Shown here: positions 40,387-48,358 of the stretch, piece by piece
Layout: every line of letters starts with the position of its first letter
How positions within the stretch are numbered: position 1 is the stretch's first letter
Virus record (IMG/VR): IMGVR_UViG_3300009514_000435
Location: 1 to 64,000 of that record
DNA: 64,000 nt
Origin: a virus
Strand: one strand, 5' to 3'
Notes under the pieces: generated by a model
The model's input: only the letters and a program-made list of their open reading frames with translations
The model's database searches: none
Told to the model about the DNA's origin: nothing
Program-made: the position numbers and the translations under genes

Positions 40387-42303
40387 TTACACAATCCTTA
40401 TTTCTGGTGTTTTTATGTTATCCACATTTCCACCTTTAGTGGCGGTAGCAATCTTCTTAGCCAATACATCTGAGAATTGATTGACCATGAAATTCATCAT
40501 TATTTCCTGTCTTTGCAGTGGAGACATATCTTCTCCTAATATGATTCCACCGCCTTGTTTCACATCCTTAACTTCCTTTATCTGTGCTCCTTTTTCTTTC
40601 GCTTTAGATTTGGAAATTTCGGGAGTTTCATTATCTGAAAACAGACCTTTTATAAAGGAAACCACTTTCCCTGCTCCCGTTTTCAGAATACTTAATACAT
40701 TACCTATACCATCAACAATCTTCATCACAAAACCTTTCAAACCGCTTATTACCTTTTTGCCTAATCCAGATATAGCATCCATAGCATTTGACAATAATCC
40801 TTCTCCTTCTCCGTTATCTGTAGAAGAAAACATACTTTTAATCCCATCCCAAATGCTAGAAACCAGACTACCTGCCCAACCAAACACTGTTGAGTATATT
40901 TCTCCATAAAAAGAAAGAACTTTTAAACCACCCGAAAAAAGAGTTTTAATACCACCCCATATGCTAGAAACCAAACTACTTGTCCAATTGGCGGTTGTCA
41001 CTAAAATATCTTCAACGAAATCTACTGAAGAACTGAAAAAGGATTTGATACCACCCCATATACTAGAAACCAATCTGCTTGCCCATTCAGTGATAACACC
41101 AAATGATTCCAACGGACTAGTAAAAATATTAACAATAAAATCAAAGACTCCTTTTATTCTGTGTGACCATTTTTTAGCACCACCCAATAGACCAAAAGTC
41201 AAACCATTAAATATACTACCAATGATAGCTGAAATTCTTTCAACTACGGTTACATTTTCACCTTCTTTTTTATCAAAAAAAGTACCTGCTCTGAAAAACC
41301 CCATAATACCATCAACAACAGTCATAACCGCCATTACAACTTGACCTATCCCTGGGATGAATTTTAAAGCCTTTCCAACGATACCGCCAATCTTTGTAAC
41401 CACACCAAAGGCTTTTCCAAATTGTCCGAAAAAATTACCTATTAATTTCCCTATATGTAAAGCAGGTTTAAAGAATGTTTTAACCTTCTTGACTATACTG
41501 CCAACAAAACCGAATATAGCTCGAACCGCTTTTGCTACTATGTTAAAAACACCTTTAACAATCGTGATATATCCTTTTATTGGATTAAAAACATTTACAA
41601 TAGAACCTATGATTTTAACTATGCCTTTACCTATAGATAAAAACTTACCAAAGAACCCCATTATACCACCACCTTTCAAGGCAAGTTTAGTGCCTTTAAC
41701 GAAAGAATCAACCGTACCTTTTATTCTAGCTACCCATCTTGTAAAGAAATGTGCATAAATTTCAAGAGATATTCTAAAATTTCTAAAACCTTTTGTAATT
41801 TTTCCGATAACACCACCACCCAATTTCCAGTTCCTTACCATGTTCTTAAAAAATCTAAGAAAGCTAATCTGAACACCTCTAAGCCATCTTCCAAATTTCG
41901 TTTTCTTGAAACTGGCAAACAAACTCAAAGCCCATGTTCGGAGTGTTTTTCCTAATAGCTGAACTCCTTTGGTGAACATTTTGACACCATTTATAAGGAG
42001 CTTACCTGACCTAATTAAAAGTCCCGTAAATACTAACAATAAGAATTTAATCAAACCTGTTTTTGTAGTAGGTTTGGTGTTATTCTTAATATCTTTAAGT
42101 AATTTTTGAGTTTGTCTTTGAGTTTTAATAATGGCTCTTTCTTTGGTTCTATTAAAACTCTTTTTACCTTGCGACACCAAAGATTTCATATGCCTACTGA
42201 TACTAGTAAGCAACTGCCTTCTCTGTAATTCTGGTTTTGTTTCTTTTACCGCTTTATCTGTTGAAGTAAATAAAGATGGTAATCCTGCTTCGCCTATTGC
42301 CAT
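40387..42303 (-). CDS. Tail tape measure protein
   Basis: 638 residues of helical, hydrophobic, Lys/Gly/Phe-rich sequence with few Cys. Near residues 82-104 (LIKFLLLVFTGLLIRSGKLL) is a membrane-like helix. Around 405-495 the motif W(A/T)(S/G)xLVSSIW(G/D)GIKS(F/M)FS appears three times. The gene follows the frameshift gene pair and starts in TAATG overlap with it. Place, helical nature and hydrophobic spans fit a tape measure that sets tail length and enters the cell during injection. T4 gp29 is similar in size. Confidence 0.82.
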   Translation of the reverse strand: MAIGEAGLPSLFTSTDKAVKETKPELQRRQLLTSISRHMKSLVSQGKKSFNRTKERAIIKTQRQTQKLLKDIKNNTKPTTKTGLIKFLLLVFTGLLIRSGKLLINGVKMFTKGVQLLGKTLRTWALSLFASFKKTKFGRWLRGVQISFLRFFKNMVRNWKLGGGVIGKITKGFRNFRISLEIYAHFFTRWVARIKGTVDSFVKGTKLALKGGGIMGFFGKFLSIGKGIVKIIGSIVNVFNPIKGYITIVKGVFNIVAKAVRAIFGFVGSIVKKVKTFFKPALHIGKLIGNFFGQFGKAFGVVTKIGGIVGKALKFIPGIGQVVMAVMTVVDGIMGFFRAGTFFDKKEGENVTVVERISAIIGSIFNGLTFGLLGGAKKWSHRIKGVFDFIVNIFTSPLESFGVITEWASRLVSSIWGGIKSFFSSSVDFVEDILVTTANWTSSLVSSIWGGIKTLFSGGLKVLSFYGEIYSTVFGWAGSLVSSIWDGIKSMFSSTDNGEGEGLLSNAMDAISGLGKKVISGLKGFVMKIVDGIGNVLSILKTGAGKVVSFIKGLFSDNETPEISKSKAKEKGAQIKEVKDVKQGGGIILGEDMSPLQRQEIMMNFMVNQFSDVLAKKIATATKGGNVDNIKTPEIRIV

Positions 42304-42495
42304 TATGTTATATCCCTAAGTTGATTAGATAAATTAGAATCGTTATCTCCTGATTCATTCAATCTTTCTTTCATTTTTTCATAGTGCCAATACACCTCAC
42401 CAAAATCCATCTGATTATTGACTTGGTATCTCATATACCAAGCCATATCATTTTCCATCAACAATAAATCACTATATTCGTGCAGTGGGAAAAAA
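42303..42495 (-). CDS. Second frame of the tail-assembly protein, likely expressed by frameshift
   Basis: An open frame of up to 84 codons (from 42557) overlaps the end of the gene at 42472 in another frame. The part downstream of the T-run (LHEYSDLLLMENDMAWYMRY... then QMDFGEVYWHYEKMKERLNE) ends in TAATG at the tape measure start. There is no ribosome binding site for an internal start. Overlapping open frames before the tape measure are typical of the tail-assembly chaperone pair made by programmed frameshifting (lambda G/GT, Mu). The join would give a product of about 345 residues. The frameshift is inference. Confidence 0.6.
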
Positions 42496-43341
42496 GAAAT
42501 CGGGGCGAAAAGGTAGCATCGTATCAGATGCCACCCCACACTTGTTACATTTAACATTGATAGTTGGCTCTAACCCTACACTTATGCTTTCCACATAAGA
42601 CTCCAAATGAGCATAGTCGGGTACAGACATCTCTGTTGTTAAATATTGATACTTGCCAATGGTTCCCATTTTCTCACCATTAATCGTTTTAATCATTCTA
42701 CATATATTTATGATATCATCATCAAAAGACATCATGGAAGTTTTATTCTTCCTTAAAAAATCCTCAGTGGCCATTTCATCTTCAACTGTGAGATATTTAA
42801 ACATAAAAGAATGTTTCCCACTTGGAGAAGTATATGAAGTTTTTATTTTTTCAACATCTAATTCTTCCAATTCTTTGATTTTTAATTTATTCAACTCAAA
42901 AGTAAATTCTGAAAGTTCATTACATTTTCCACATTCAAACTTTACATCATAACCCGATTCTGGGTAGGTTTTGGCTCTTAACCAGAACATGATGAACATC
43001 TTATCAGAAGCATAAATGTCTTTAATATCGATCCCAACAATAGCTTTGCTTAATATGTCGTTGATAATATCATTGGCCGTTTCTTCATTCATGTTGGCCA
43101 ACATTTTAACCTCACCCACCTTCATAGGTCTACCTTTAATTACGGTTCCTTCAGGGTATAATAACATACTTGTAGGGAAACCTGTAATTTTTTCATAACC
43201 CATTTCATCTGGAACTTGGGCTTGTTGTGGTGTGGGACTAGGATTCTGCGGTTCGGCCTTTTTAACTGGTGCTTTCTTCTTTACGGTATCTTTCGCAACT
43301 GGATTTTCAGGTGCGTTTGGATCGTATTCTTGCATTTTCAT
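42472..43341 (-). CDS. Tail/baseplate assembly protein with zinc-ribbon, gp26-like
   Basis: 289 residues. An acidic/Pro-rich start (KKKAPVKKAEPQNPSPTPQQ) is followed by a domain with FPTSMLLYPEGTVIKGRPMK and a two-part zinc site (FECGKCNELSEF and KCNKCGVASD). The end is PFRPDFFFPTARI. It is placed immediately before the tape measure and ends in a second open frame, as expected for a tail assembly chaperone; in T4 the gene 26 protein lies in the hub set with a similar zinc motif. The identity with gp26 is a guess. Confidence 0.65.
   Translation of the reverse strand: MKMQEYDPNAPENPVAKDTVKKKAPVKKAEPQNPSPTPQQAQVPDEMGYEKITGFPTSMLLYPEGTVIKGRPMKVGEVKMLANMNEETANDIINDILSKAIVGIDIKDIYASDKMFIMFWLRAKTYPESGYDVKFECGKCNELSEFTFELNKLKIKELEELDVEKIKTSYTSPSGKHSFMFKYLTVEDEMATEDFLRKNKTSMMSFDDDIINICRMIKTINGEKMGTIGKYQYLTTEMSVPDYAHLESYVESISVGLEPTINVKCNKCGVASDTMLPFRPDFFFPTARI
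42486..42499 (-). promoter_or_regulatory. Candidate programmed frameshift site
   Basis: Minus-strand sequence TTTCTTTTTTCCCA. In the zero frame the codons are TTC TTT TTT CCC ACT. A P-site TTT tRNA can slip by -2 onto another TTT, or a Pro tRNA on CCC can move +1 to CCA; both enter the second frame (CCA CTG or CTG), which reaches the tape measure. The zero-frame stop TAG lies only 14 bases downstream. Confidence 0.45.
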
Positions 43342-43375
43342 TGATTATACTCCTTTTCAATTTCAATATTTTAAT

Positions 43376-43383
43376 TATTTATA
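43376..43383 (-). promoter_or_regulatory. Late promoter TATAAATA
   Basis: Exact T4 late octamer 34 bases before the ATG of the tail-assembly gene at 43341. Confidence 0.8.
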
Positions 43384-43389
43384 TTCCTG

Positions 43390-44001
43390 TTATACTCCTT
43401 TTCTATTCACAACCGATTGGTTTATGTAAAAATCATTATGGTCACTTCCGAATGTAATTGAGAATTTTTGCCCTGCGGGTTGAGAATAATCGAAAGTTAG
43501 AGGGGTTGACCTTAAAAAATACGAATCAGGAAAATGATATCTGTAAATTACATCATTTTTCTCATTATATGATTCGATAATAATAGTTCCAATATTTGAA
43601 AACTGTTTAGGGTAATATAAACCGTTCCCATCAACGATTCTAGTTTGACACCAACGAACAAATCTAGACATAGTACCATAGGCATCATCTTCAAAAAGAA
43701 TCGAAAATTCAAAGCCTTCGTGTTTTAGAACAGGGAATGATTGTTTAAAAATACCTTGCGAAATGGTTTCTTTTTCAAAAGCCCAATTCGGAAGAGTTAC
43801 ATTGACCACCAAGAATTGGTCAATCTCAGGCATTCTCCCTGCTCTTGCTTTCATATCCCTTAAAATTTCTTGTTGAGTGCTGGTTTTAGCATATTTATTG
43901 GCAACTGATACGTTTTCTTCAATTGTAACAGTAAACTTATCTATTCTCTGAATAGATTTCTTTCTAAAGTTCTTTTCAAATATTTGTCTATCCAATGGCA
44001 T
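43390..44001 (-). CDS. Tail-tube-fold protein, second copy
   Basis: 203 residues from the ATG at 44001, preceded by GGAGG at five bases; an upstream TTG is part of the ribosome binding site. An N-terminal helical part (IFEKNFRKKSIQRIDKFTVT) precedes the beta region: LVVNVTLPNWAFEKETIS, FEFSILFEDDAYGTMSRFVR, then PLTFDYSQPAGQKFSITFGS. This fits the tube fold of gp19/gp54 relatives, and its place directly after gp19 suits a tube-initiator or tube-tip protein. Promoter 44022; the terminator at 44029 precedes it. Confidence 0.7.
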   Translation of the reverse strand: MPLDRQIFEKNFRKKSIQRIDKFTVTIEENVSVANKYAKTSTQQEILRDMKARAGRMPEIDQFLVVNVTLPNWAFEKETISQGIFKQSFPVLKHEGFEFSILFEDDAYGTMSRFVRWCQTRIVDGNGLYYPKQFSNIGTIIIESYNEKNDVIYRYHFPDSYFLRSTPLTFDYSQPAGQKFSITFGSDHNDFYINQSVVNRKGV

Positions 44002-44021
44002 AAAAACCTCCAATTCAAAAG

Positions 44022-44029
44022 TATTTATA
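44022..44029 (-). promoter_or_regulatory. Late promoter TATAAATA
   Basis: Exact T4 late octamer 20 bases before the ATG at 44001, placed directly at the end of the T-run of the upstream terminator. Confidence 0.85.
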
Positions 44030-44060
44030 AAAAAAAAGGAAAGGGTAATATACCCCTTCC
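44029..44060 (-). terminator. Rho-independent terminator after gp19
   Basis: Minus-strand GGAAGGGGT, loop, ACCCTTTCC (44038-44060) followed by nine T residues. It follows the gp19 stop at 44085 and runs into the next late promoter, so gp19 can be expressed separately from the next gene. Confidence 0.85.
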
Positions 44061-44084
44061 TTCCTTAACTATTGTTTAGTTTTA

Positions 44085-44615
44085 TTATCTTTGTAACCAA
44101 TAATCAAACTGGAAAGTCACATCATATTTCACACTGTCATTTGCAGTATAATCTAATGTCGCATCCCCCACCGAAGTAGGCCATGCTTGGTAAAAAACCA
44201 CATCTTTCTCAAATTTTGTCTGATCACTTTTATACATTTTAAGAACAATATTCTTAATGTAGTCCTGTTTAGTAGGCACTTTTTGACCACCCGCAGTTGG
44301 TGAAGCAGGATCGTAATCGTGAATAAGTTGCATCCATGAATGTAATGCGGTATGCACTTTCTGATCTTCAAATTCTTCCAACTGAACGGCAAATGTTCCA
44401 GTATATTCTGTTCTTCCTGCAAAAAATTGTTTTGTTCCCATGAAAAAAGATTCTATAGGTGTAATTGTTCTACCAGGGATAACAACATTTCTGGCTCTTA
44501 CTATCATGTCATCTTCATCTAAATCTTCGATAGAAGGGATGATAAGTTCCCACATATATTGCTTTTGGATGTCAGGAAGATTCTTTAGTCTACCCGCTAC
44601 TGTAAAATTAGCCAT
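44085..44615 (-). CDS. 19: Tail tube protein gp19
   Basis: 176 residues. KQYMWELIIPSIEDLDEDDM, RARNVVIPGRTITPIESFFM and FAVQLEEFEDQKVHTALHSW followed by VTFQFDYWLQR match the T4 gp19 layout, including the loop 'F.C...LPG..I..I.V.F.N' and the closing LDYW strand. It follows the sheath in the operon as in T4 (18-19), with one extra gene between. Isolated by its own promoter (44643) and terminator (44029), as expected for a highly made virion protein. Confidence 0.9.
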   Translation of the reverse strand: MANFTVAGRLKNLPDIQKQYMWELIIPSIEDLDEDDMIVRARNVVIPGRTITPIESFFMGTKQFFAGRTEYTGTFAVQLEEFEDQKVHTALHSWMQLIHDYDPASPTAGGQKVPTKQDYIKNIVLKMYKSDQTKFEKDVVFYQAWPTSVGDATLDYTANDSVKYDVTFQFDYWLQR

Positions 44616-44642
44616 GTTTTTTCTCCTTTAAGGTCTTTCTTT

Positions 44643-44650
44643 TATTTATA
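44643..44650 (-). promoter_or_regulatory. Late promoter TATAAATA
   Basis: Exact T4 late octamer 27 bases before the gp19 ATG at 44615. Confidence 0.88.
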
Positions 44651-44669
44651 CTTTTAAAGCGTTTTTCTA

Positions 44670-45341
44670 TTACTTTACAAGTTTCCATGTGAACTCAACG
44701 ATCTTGTCAATAGGCATTGATAAGAATCGTTTCCTCTGATCTAATGACAAAGCACCATGAACAGTTAAAATGGCATTGGCCGTAGTCATATCAACTATTC
44801 TGCCACCTATTTTATCATACTGCTTATTCTTTATTATCTCTTTCAATTTCTTTAAAACATCAAGCCCTTCATTGATGTATTCTTCATTTTCTTCTAATTT
44901 TTTAATTTCATTGACAGAATATCCGACAGATTTCAAAAATTTTCTAGCTTCATCTTTAGACATACCACCCGCAACATTAACACCCGCATCAGACATTTTT
45001 AAAGTAGATTTAGCTATCTTTAATTGGTGTTTTTGCGGAACCGTTAATGTTTTCTTAGCTTCATTTAAATACTCCAAATCTTCATACCCCTCTTTAATGT
45101 TTTCTTGGAATCCTTTTGTTTTCCAAGCCACATCTGTCAATCTTCCGAAAGGCATACTGGCCATTATTTTCTTTTTTTCTTTTGGAAGCATATCATACGC
45201 ATCCATAATTGCTCTTGCGGTTTTAACATCCATGTCATAATCGCCAACCTTTTGCATATCTGCATCAGATTTCATTTCAGCAATCTTCCTGATATCTCTA
45301 ATCAAGGAACCTTCTTCTATATAGTAGTTTGAAAATCTCAT
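44670..45341 (-). CDS. Putative injected internal protein with capsid-targeting-like leader
   Basis: 223 residues. N-terminus MRFSNYYIEE followed by G fits the tag of the proteins at 1787-4382. IEE, LNE|A (at AKKTL) and INE|G (at GLDVL) are three potential (L/I)xE cleavage sites, so the chain could be cut into pieces. A motif 'D..TA.AI........(K/R)(K/R)..SMP......WK' occurs twice: DVKTARAIMDAYDMLPKEKK and DMTTANAILTVHGALSLDQR. The middle stretch KKTLTVPQKHQLKIAKSTLK is basic. It sits between sheath and tube genes, away from the other tagged proteins. Confidence 0.72.
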   Translation of the reverse strand: MRFSNYYIEEGSLIRDIRKIAEMKSDADMQKVGDYDMDVKTARAIMDAYDMLPKEKKKIMASMPFGRLTDVAWKTKGFQENIKEGYEDLEYLNEAKKTLTVPQKHQLKIAKSTLKMSDAGVNVAGGMSKDEARKFLKSVGYSVNEIKKLEENEEYINEGLDVLKKLKEIIKNKQYDKIGGRIVDMTTANAILTVHGALSLDQRKRFLSMPIDKIVEFTWKLVK

Positions 45342-45351
45342 AAAATACCCT

Positions 45352-45679
45352 CTATATGTATTTATAATTCATAAACCTATTTGATGAAGATTTTAATCTA
45401 TAATTAATAGTTTGATGTTTAATACCTGTTCGTGTTTCTGCTTCATAAGTATTTTTATAAAAAACTTCACCTATTTTAAAAGGTTTTTTACTTAATGTTT
45501 TAGAAATATCAAAGAAATTTCAAGGAAAAAACAATCCTTTTTATATTTTCTTTACCATATTTCTTAACAGCCTGTTTAATTAATTTTCCAGATCCTAAAT
45601 ACCCATCATTAGCACTAGTATTGTGTTTACCAACATATATTTTATTGTTAATTAAATTTGTAGTTTTATAAATTATCAT
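45352..45679 (-). pseudogene. Broken GIY-YIG homing endonuclease
   Basis: From the ATG at 45679 the frame reads MIIYKTTNLINNKIYVGKHN, the GIY-YIG opening, then GYLGSGKLIKQAVKKYGKEN, and stops at 45503. In the next frame the sequence continues as SKKPFKIGEVFYKNTYEAET and TINYRLKSSSNRF, the NUMOD1-like DNA-binding end, to a stop at 45352. The central linker and catalytic residues between are missing, so the gene has lost an internal piece and its frame. It fills the only stretch over 300 bases without an intact gene. Located directly after the sheath gene. Confidence 0.82.
45359..45366 (-). promoter_or_regulatory. Late promoter TATAAATA
   Basis: Exact T4 late octamer 17 bases before the ATG at 45341, inside the end of the endonuclease remnant. 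Confidence 0.82.
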
Positions 45680-45687
45680 AATAACGA

Positions 45688-45716
45688 TATAAGGGATAAC
45701 CGAAGTTATCCCTTAT
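45688..45716 (-). terminator. UUCG-loop terminator after the sheath gene
   Basis: ATAAGGGATAAC TTCG GTTATCCCTTAT on the minus strand (12-base stem with a UUCG tetraloop), followed by an AT-rich tail, eleven bases after the sheath stop. T4 late terminators often use this loop. It protects the downstream endonuclease remnant from sheath transcription. Confidence 0.92.
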
Positions 45717-45727
45717 TCTCAGTTTTA

Positions 45728-47518
45728 TTAAGCTGAAATTTCAGCGAGATTGACACCACTTCTGGTGATGATCATCTGCAATCTGATGAACTCAATAGCT
45801 CTAACTGGTGTAACATAGACATCCACATTCAGAAGATTGTTGTCTTTATCTTGCGGAGAGTTGTTGGTATCATCTACTTTTACCAAGTAGTTTTCCATTC
45901 CTCCACCTGCTCTTACCGTACTCAAGAAGTTATCAATTACTGTGAAAACTCTTAATCTTACAGATTCGTTATTAGGTTCAAAGATGAAAGGCATTAAATC
46001 TGGTTCGATAGAATTTTCTACGAATAAAAGCATTCTTCTTACCGCAATTTCTGAAAGTGCAGATTTCTTTCTTTGGGCAGTTTTTTGACCCCAAACAGTA
46101 CTTCCTTGTCCTTTAATGAACATAATAGGGTTAATGTTATTAGCATACAGATTTCCAAGATTTGCTTTATTATAGATAACATTTTGACCTAATACTGGTA
46201 AAACACCTCTATTAATACCCGCAGGGGCAAACCATGTTTCCGCAATTCTATCAGTTCTTGCCATAATAACCCCACCGTAGATTGAGTTAGGAATGAATAC
46301 TTTTTTATCGTTGAATGAATCAAAAATCAAAGACCATCCAGTATATTTTGCCATATAGGATGGAGCAGGAAATGATTGTGCATTCGCCAAATCAATGATA
46401 GTTTGAGCATCCAAATCGGTATTATATCCAACTTGAGTTGTTCCGATAGAATCTCTTCTATTATTTACAACACCTGCGATGGCATTCGCTACAGTGTTAG
46501 AGTTAGAAGTATCTGCCCAAGTATTGATTAAAATATTGAACTCAACTTTTTCTCTATCATTGTAGAAGTTTTCTAATCCGTTCACTACTCTACCTGCAAG
46601 TACATCAGAAGAAGAATCAACTCCACTTACTAATGGTGTAACAGATACAGTTGGTGTAGCCACAGTTGCCAAATTTCCTGTTTCTTCTGGTCTTTGACCT
46701 GCTGTCATAAGGTTATTCACATAAATGTATTGTGATCTTCCGTTAATAACTTCTTCGATATTTAACTGAGAACCATTAGGAGCCAGTAAATCACCCGCAG
46801 TTCCAAGGAAAGTTTCTTCAGCTTCCGCAGGGAAAGAGTCATTTGTAGATTCTCTAACATATACATCTACTCTGAAAACTTTTTTCCATTTAGCATCAGA
46901 AGCACTTGATGGTGTTCCATCTGCTTCAGTGTCATCGTAATCCCAAGCCCACTCAACAGAGTTAGCACTTGATTCTGTACTATAACTTGCACAAGTTGTT
47001 ATAACAACACCCACATTATTTCCATATGTGCCAGGTCCGATTGAAGCCACCAATAATGAAGCATTTGAACCATCCGCAGATGTTCCTGTAAACGTATCAA
47101 TATCATTGTTAATTGTATTTGTATTGGCATCTATTGATGAATAAGCAGATGTACTATCCGCTAGAATAGTTACTGAACCTACTGCACTTGTGGCACTTGT
47201 TCCACCTTCTTGTGGAGAAAAAAGGTTCGCATATTGTTCATCACCATTCGTTACTCTTGTATAATAAAGAGATTCTGATTCTTGAAGAAATTCCAATGCA
47301 CCATATATCCCATAATCCGCAGTTGAAGCAGAAGGAACGGAAGGTGTACCGAACTTTTCAATGAATTTTTTATCTGTAGTTATCAGTTCTCTTGAGTTTA
47401 CTCTGCCTTGACTTGCACCACCAATGATTACCCCTGTTGATGTTCCCGCAGGAGAAATTACCTCTGAAATATCTTTTTCAGACCTTTGGATTCCTGGTGT
47501 TCTAAAACTTACGGCCAT
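45728..47518 (-). CDS. 18: Tail sheath protein gp18
   Basis: 596 residues. SFRTPGIQRSEKDISEVISP is the conserved opening of contractile sheaths, and the C-terminal part (VRRMLLFVENSIEPDLMPFI, FEPNNESVRLRVFTVIDNFL, AIEFIRLQMIITRSG) carries the domain that interlocks sheath rings in T4 gp18. The gene is flanked by a strong terminator and its own promoter, 81 bases upstream, consistent with high late expression. An HNH endonuclease gene lies upstream and an endonuclease remnant downstream. Confidence 0.93.
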   Translation of the reverse strand: MAVSFRTPGIQRSEKDISEVISPAGTSTGVIIGGASQGRVNSRELITTDKKFIEKFGTPSVPSASTADYGIYGALEFLQESESLYYTRVTNGDEQYANLFSPQEGGTSATSAVGSVTILADSTSAYSSIDANTNTINNDIDTFTGTSADGSNASLLVASIGPGTYGNNVGVVITTCASYSTESSANSVEWAWDYDDTEADGTPSSASDAKWKKVFRVDVYVRESTNDSFPAEAEETFLGTAGDLLAPNGSQLNIEEVINGRSQYIYVNNLMTAGQRPEETGNLATVATPTVSVTPLVSGVDSSSDVLAGRVVNGLENFYNDREKVEFNILINTWADTSNSNTVANAIAGVVNNRRDSIGTTQVGYNTDLDAQTIIDLANAQSFPAPSYMAKYTGWSLIFDSFNDKKVFIPNSIYGGVIMARTDRIAETWFAPAGINRGVLPVLGQNVIYNKANLGNLYANNINPIMFIKGQGSTVWGQKTAQRKKSALSEIAVRRMLLFVENSIEPDLMPFIFEPNNESVRLRVFTVIDNFLSTVRAGGGMENYLVKVDDTNNSPQDKDNNLLNVDVYVTPVRAIEFIRLQMIITRSGVNLAEISA

Positions 47519-47599
47519 AATTTTATACTCCTATGTATAACTTTTTTGTAAATAAACAACATTCACTCACATTATTATCAAATTTTTCTTATATATTAG

Positions 47600-47607
47600 T
47601 ATTTATA
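47600..47607 (-). promoter_or_regulatory. Late promoter TATAAATA
   Basis: Exact T4 late octamer 81 bases before the sheath ATG at 47518, between the HNH gene stop and the sheath gene, giving an untranslated leader of about 70 bases. Confidence 0.85.
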
Positions 47608-47633
47608 AAATCAATGAATTATTAATTATCGAC

Positions 47634-48332
47634 TTACATTGAATAAATTCGGCCTAAACAGTGTAAAGTTTCTTCTTGAAAATGTTCCTCTGGGTATTGA
47701 TAAGTTGGAAAGGTTTCTAGGTTAAGTCTGCGAAAAATCGTTTTCTCTGAAATACCCAAAATCTTACTTGCCGATACTTGGGAAGCATATTTAACACCAT
47801 CTATAAAAATACTTTTATGAGTTTTAGTTGTCTTTAATACCGATTTGGTAATAGGTTCCCCTGTATTTTTATCGACATACATCCAATCTTTGAATTTTTC
47901 AGACATAGAAATAACTCTACTATGAATAGTATTTCCTGAAATATTCAAAATTCGAGTAGCTTCCGCTTGGCTGAAATAGATATCCCCATTGATAATAATA
48001 GGTCGGTTATTCGGATTCTTATCGCTTTTCATAAAATCAGAAAATTTCTTCCTTTGTCTTTCAAATTCTCTAGCAGAAAATTTCAAGCATTCTTGCCTAT
48101 ATCCCATTACCATAATTCTATGGGCCAACTCGATATATCTGTTTTCGGGGTATATTTTGTGTAACAAGTGATGAGCCAAATAATGCTCTTTGGCTGTTAA
48201 ATAAACCATATTTTCGGGTTCATTAGAACCGCCTATGCTTCTTGGAATTATGTGATGATTCTCTTTGTAGCCTTTTAATTTTCGATTTAAGCCACTATCA
48301 ATGAGCAATTGGTATTGTTTTCTGTAATCCAT
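47634..48332 (-). CDS. HNH homing endonuclease with NUMOD1 repeats
   Basis: 232 residues from the ATG at 48332 with GGGGGT five bases upstream; a second in-frame ATG at 48344 is inside the ribosome binding site. GYKENHHIIPRSIGGSNEPE with NMVYLTAKEHYLAHHLL is the HNH site (HHIIP, N, H). The C-terminal half has two NUMOD1-type repeats: EATRILNISGNTIHSR and SASKILGISEKTIFRRL. It sits as a free-standing insertion between terminase gp17 and sheath gp18, the kind of site used by T4-phage homing endonucleases. Confidence 0.9.
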   Translation of the reverse strand: MDYRKQYQLLIDSGLNRKLKGYKENHHIIPRSIGGSNEPENMVYLTAKEHYLAHHLLHKIYPENRYIELAHRIMVMGYRQECLKFSAREFERQRKKFSDFMKSDKNPNNRPIIINGDIYFSQAEATRILNISGNTIHSRVISMSEKFKDWMYVDKNTGEPITKSVLKTTKTHKSIFIDGVKYASQVSASKILGISEKTIFRRLNLETFPTYQYPEEHFQEETLHCLGRIYSM

Positions 48333-48358
48333 AAAAACCCCCATTCAACTTATGGAAA

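Noticed and set aside
40481-42319. Long plus-strand open frames opposite the tape measure gene
   Set aside because: They mirror the Lys/Ile/Phe-rich tape measure coding frame, lack ribosome binding sites and have odd composition. They are antisense shadows.
43997-44013. Earlier in-frame start (TTG) for the second tube-fold protein
   Set aside because: The TTG is part of the GGAGG ribosome binding site of the ATG at 44001, so the later ATG is the better start.
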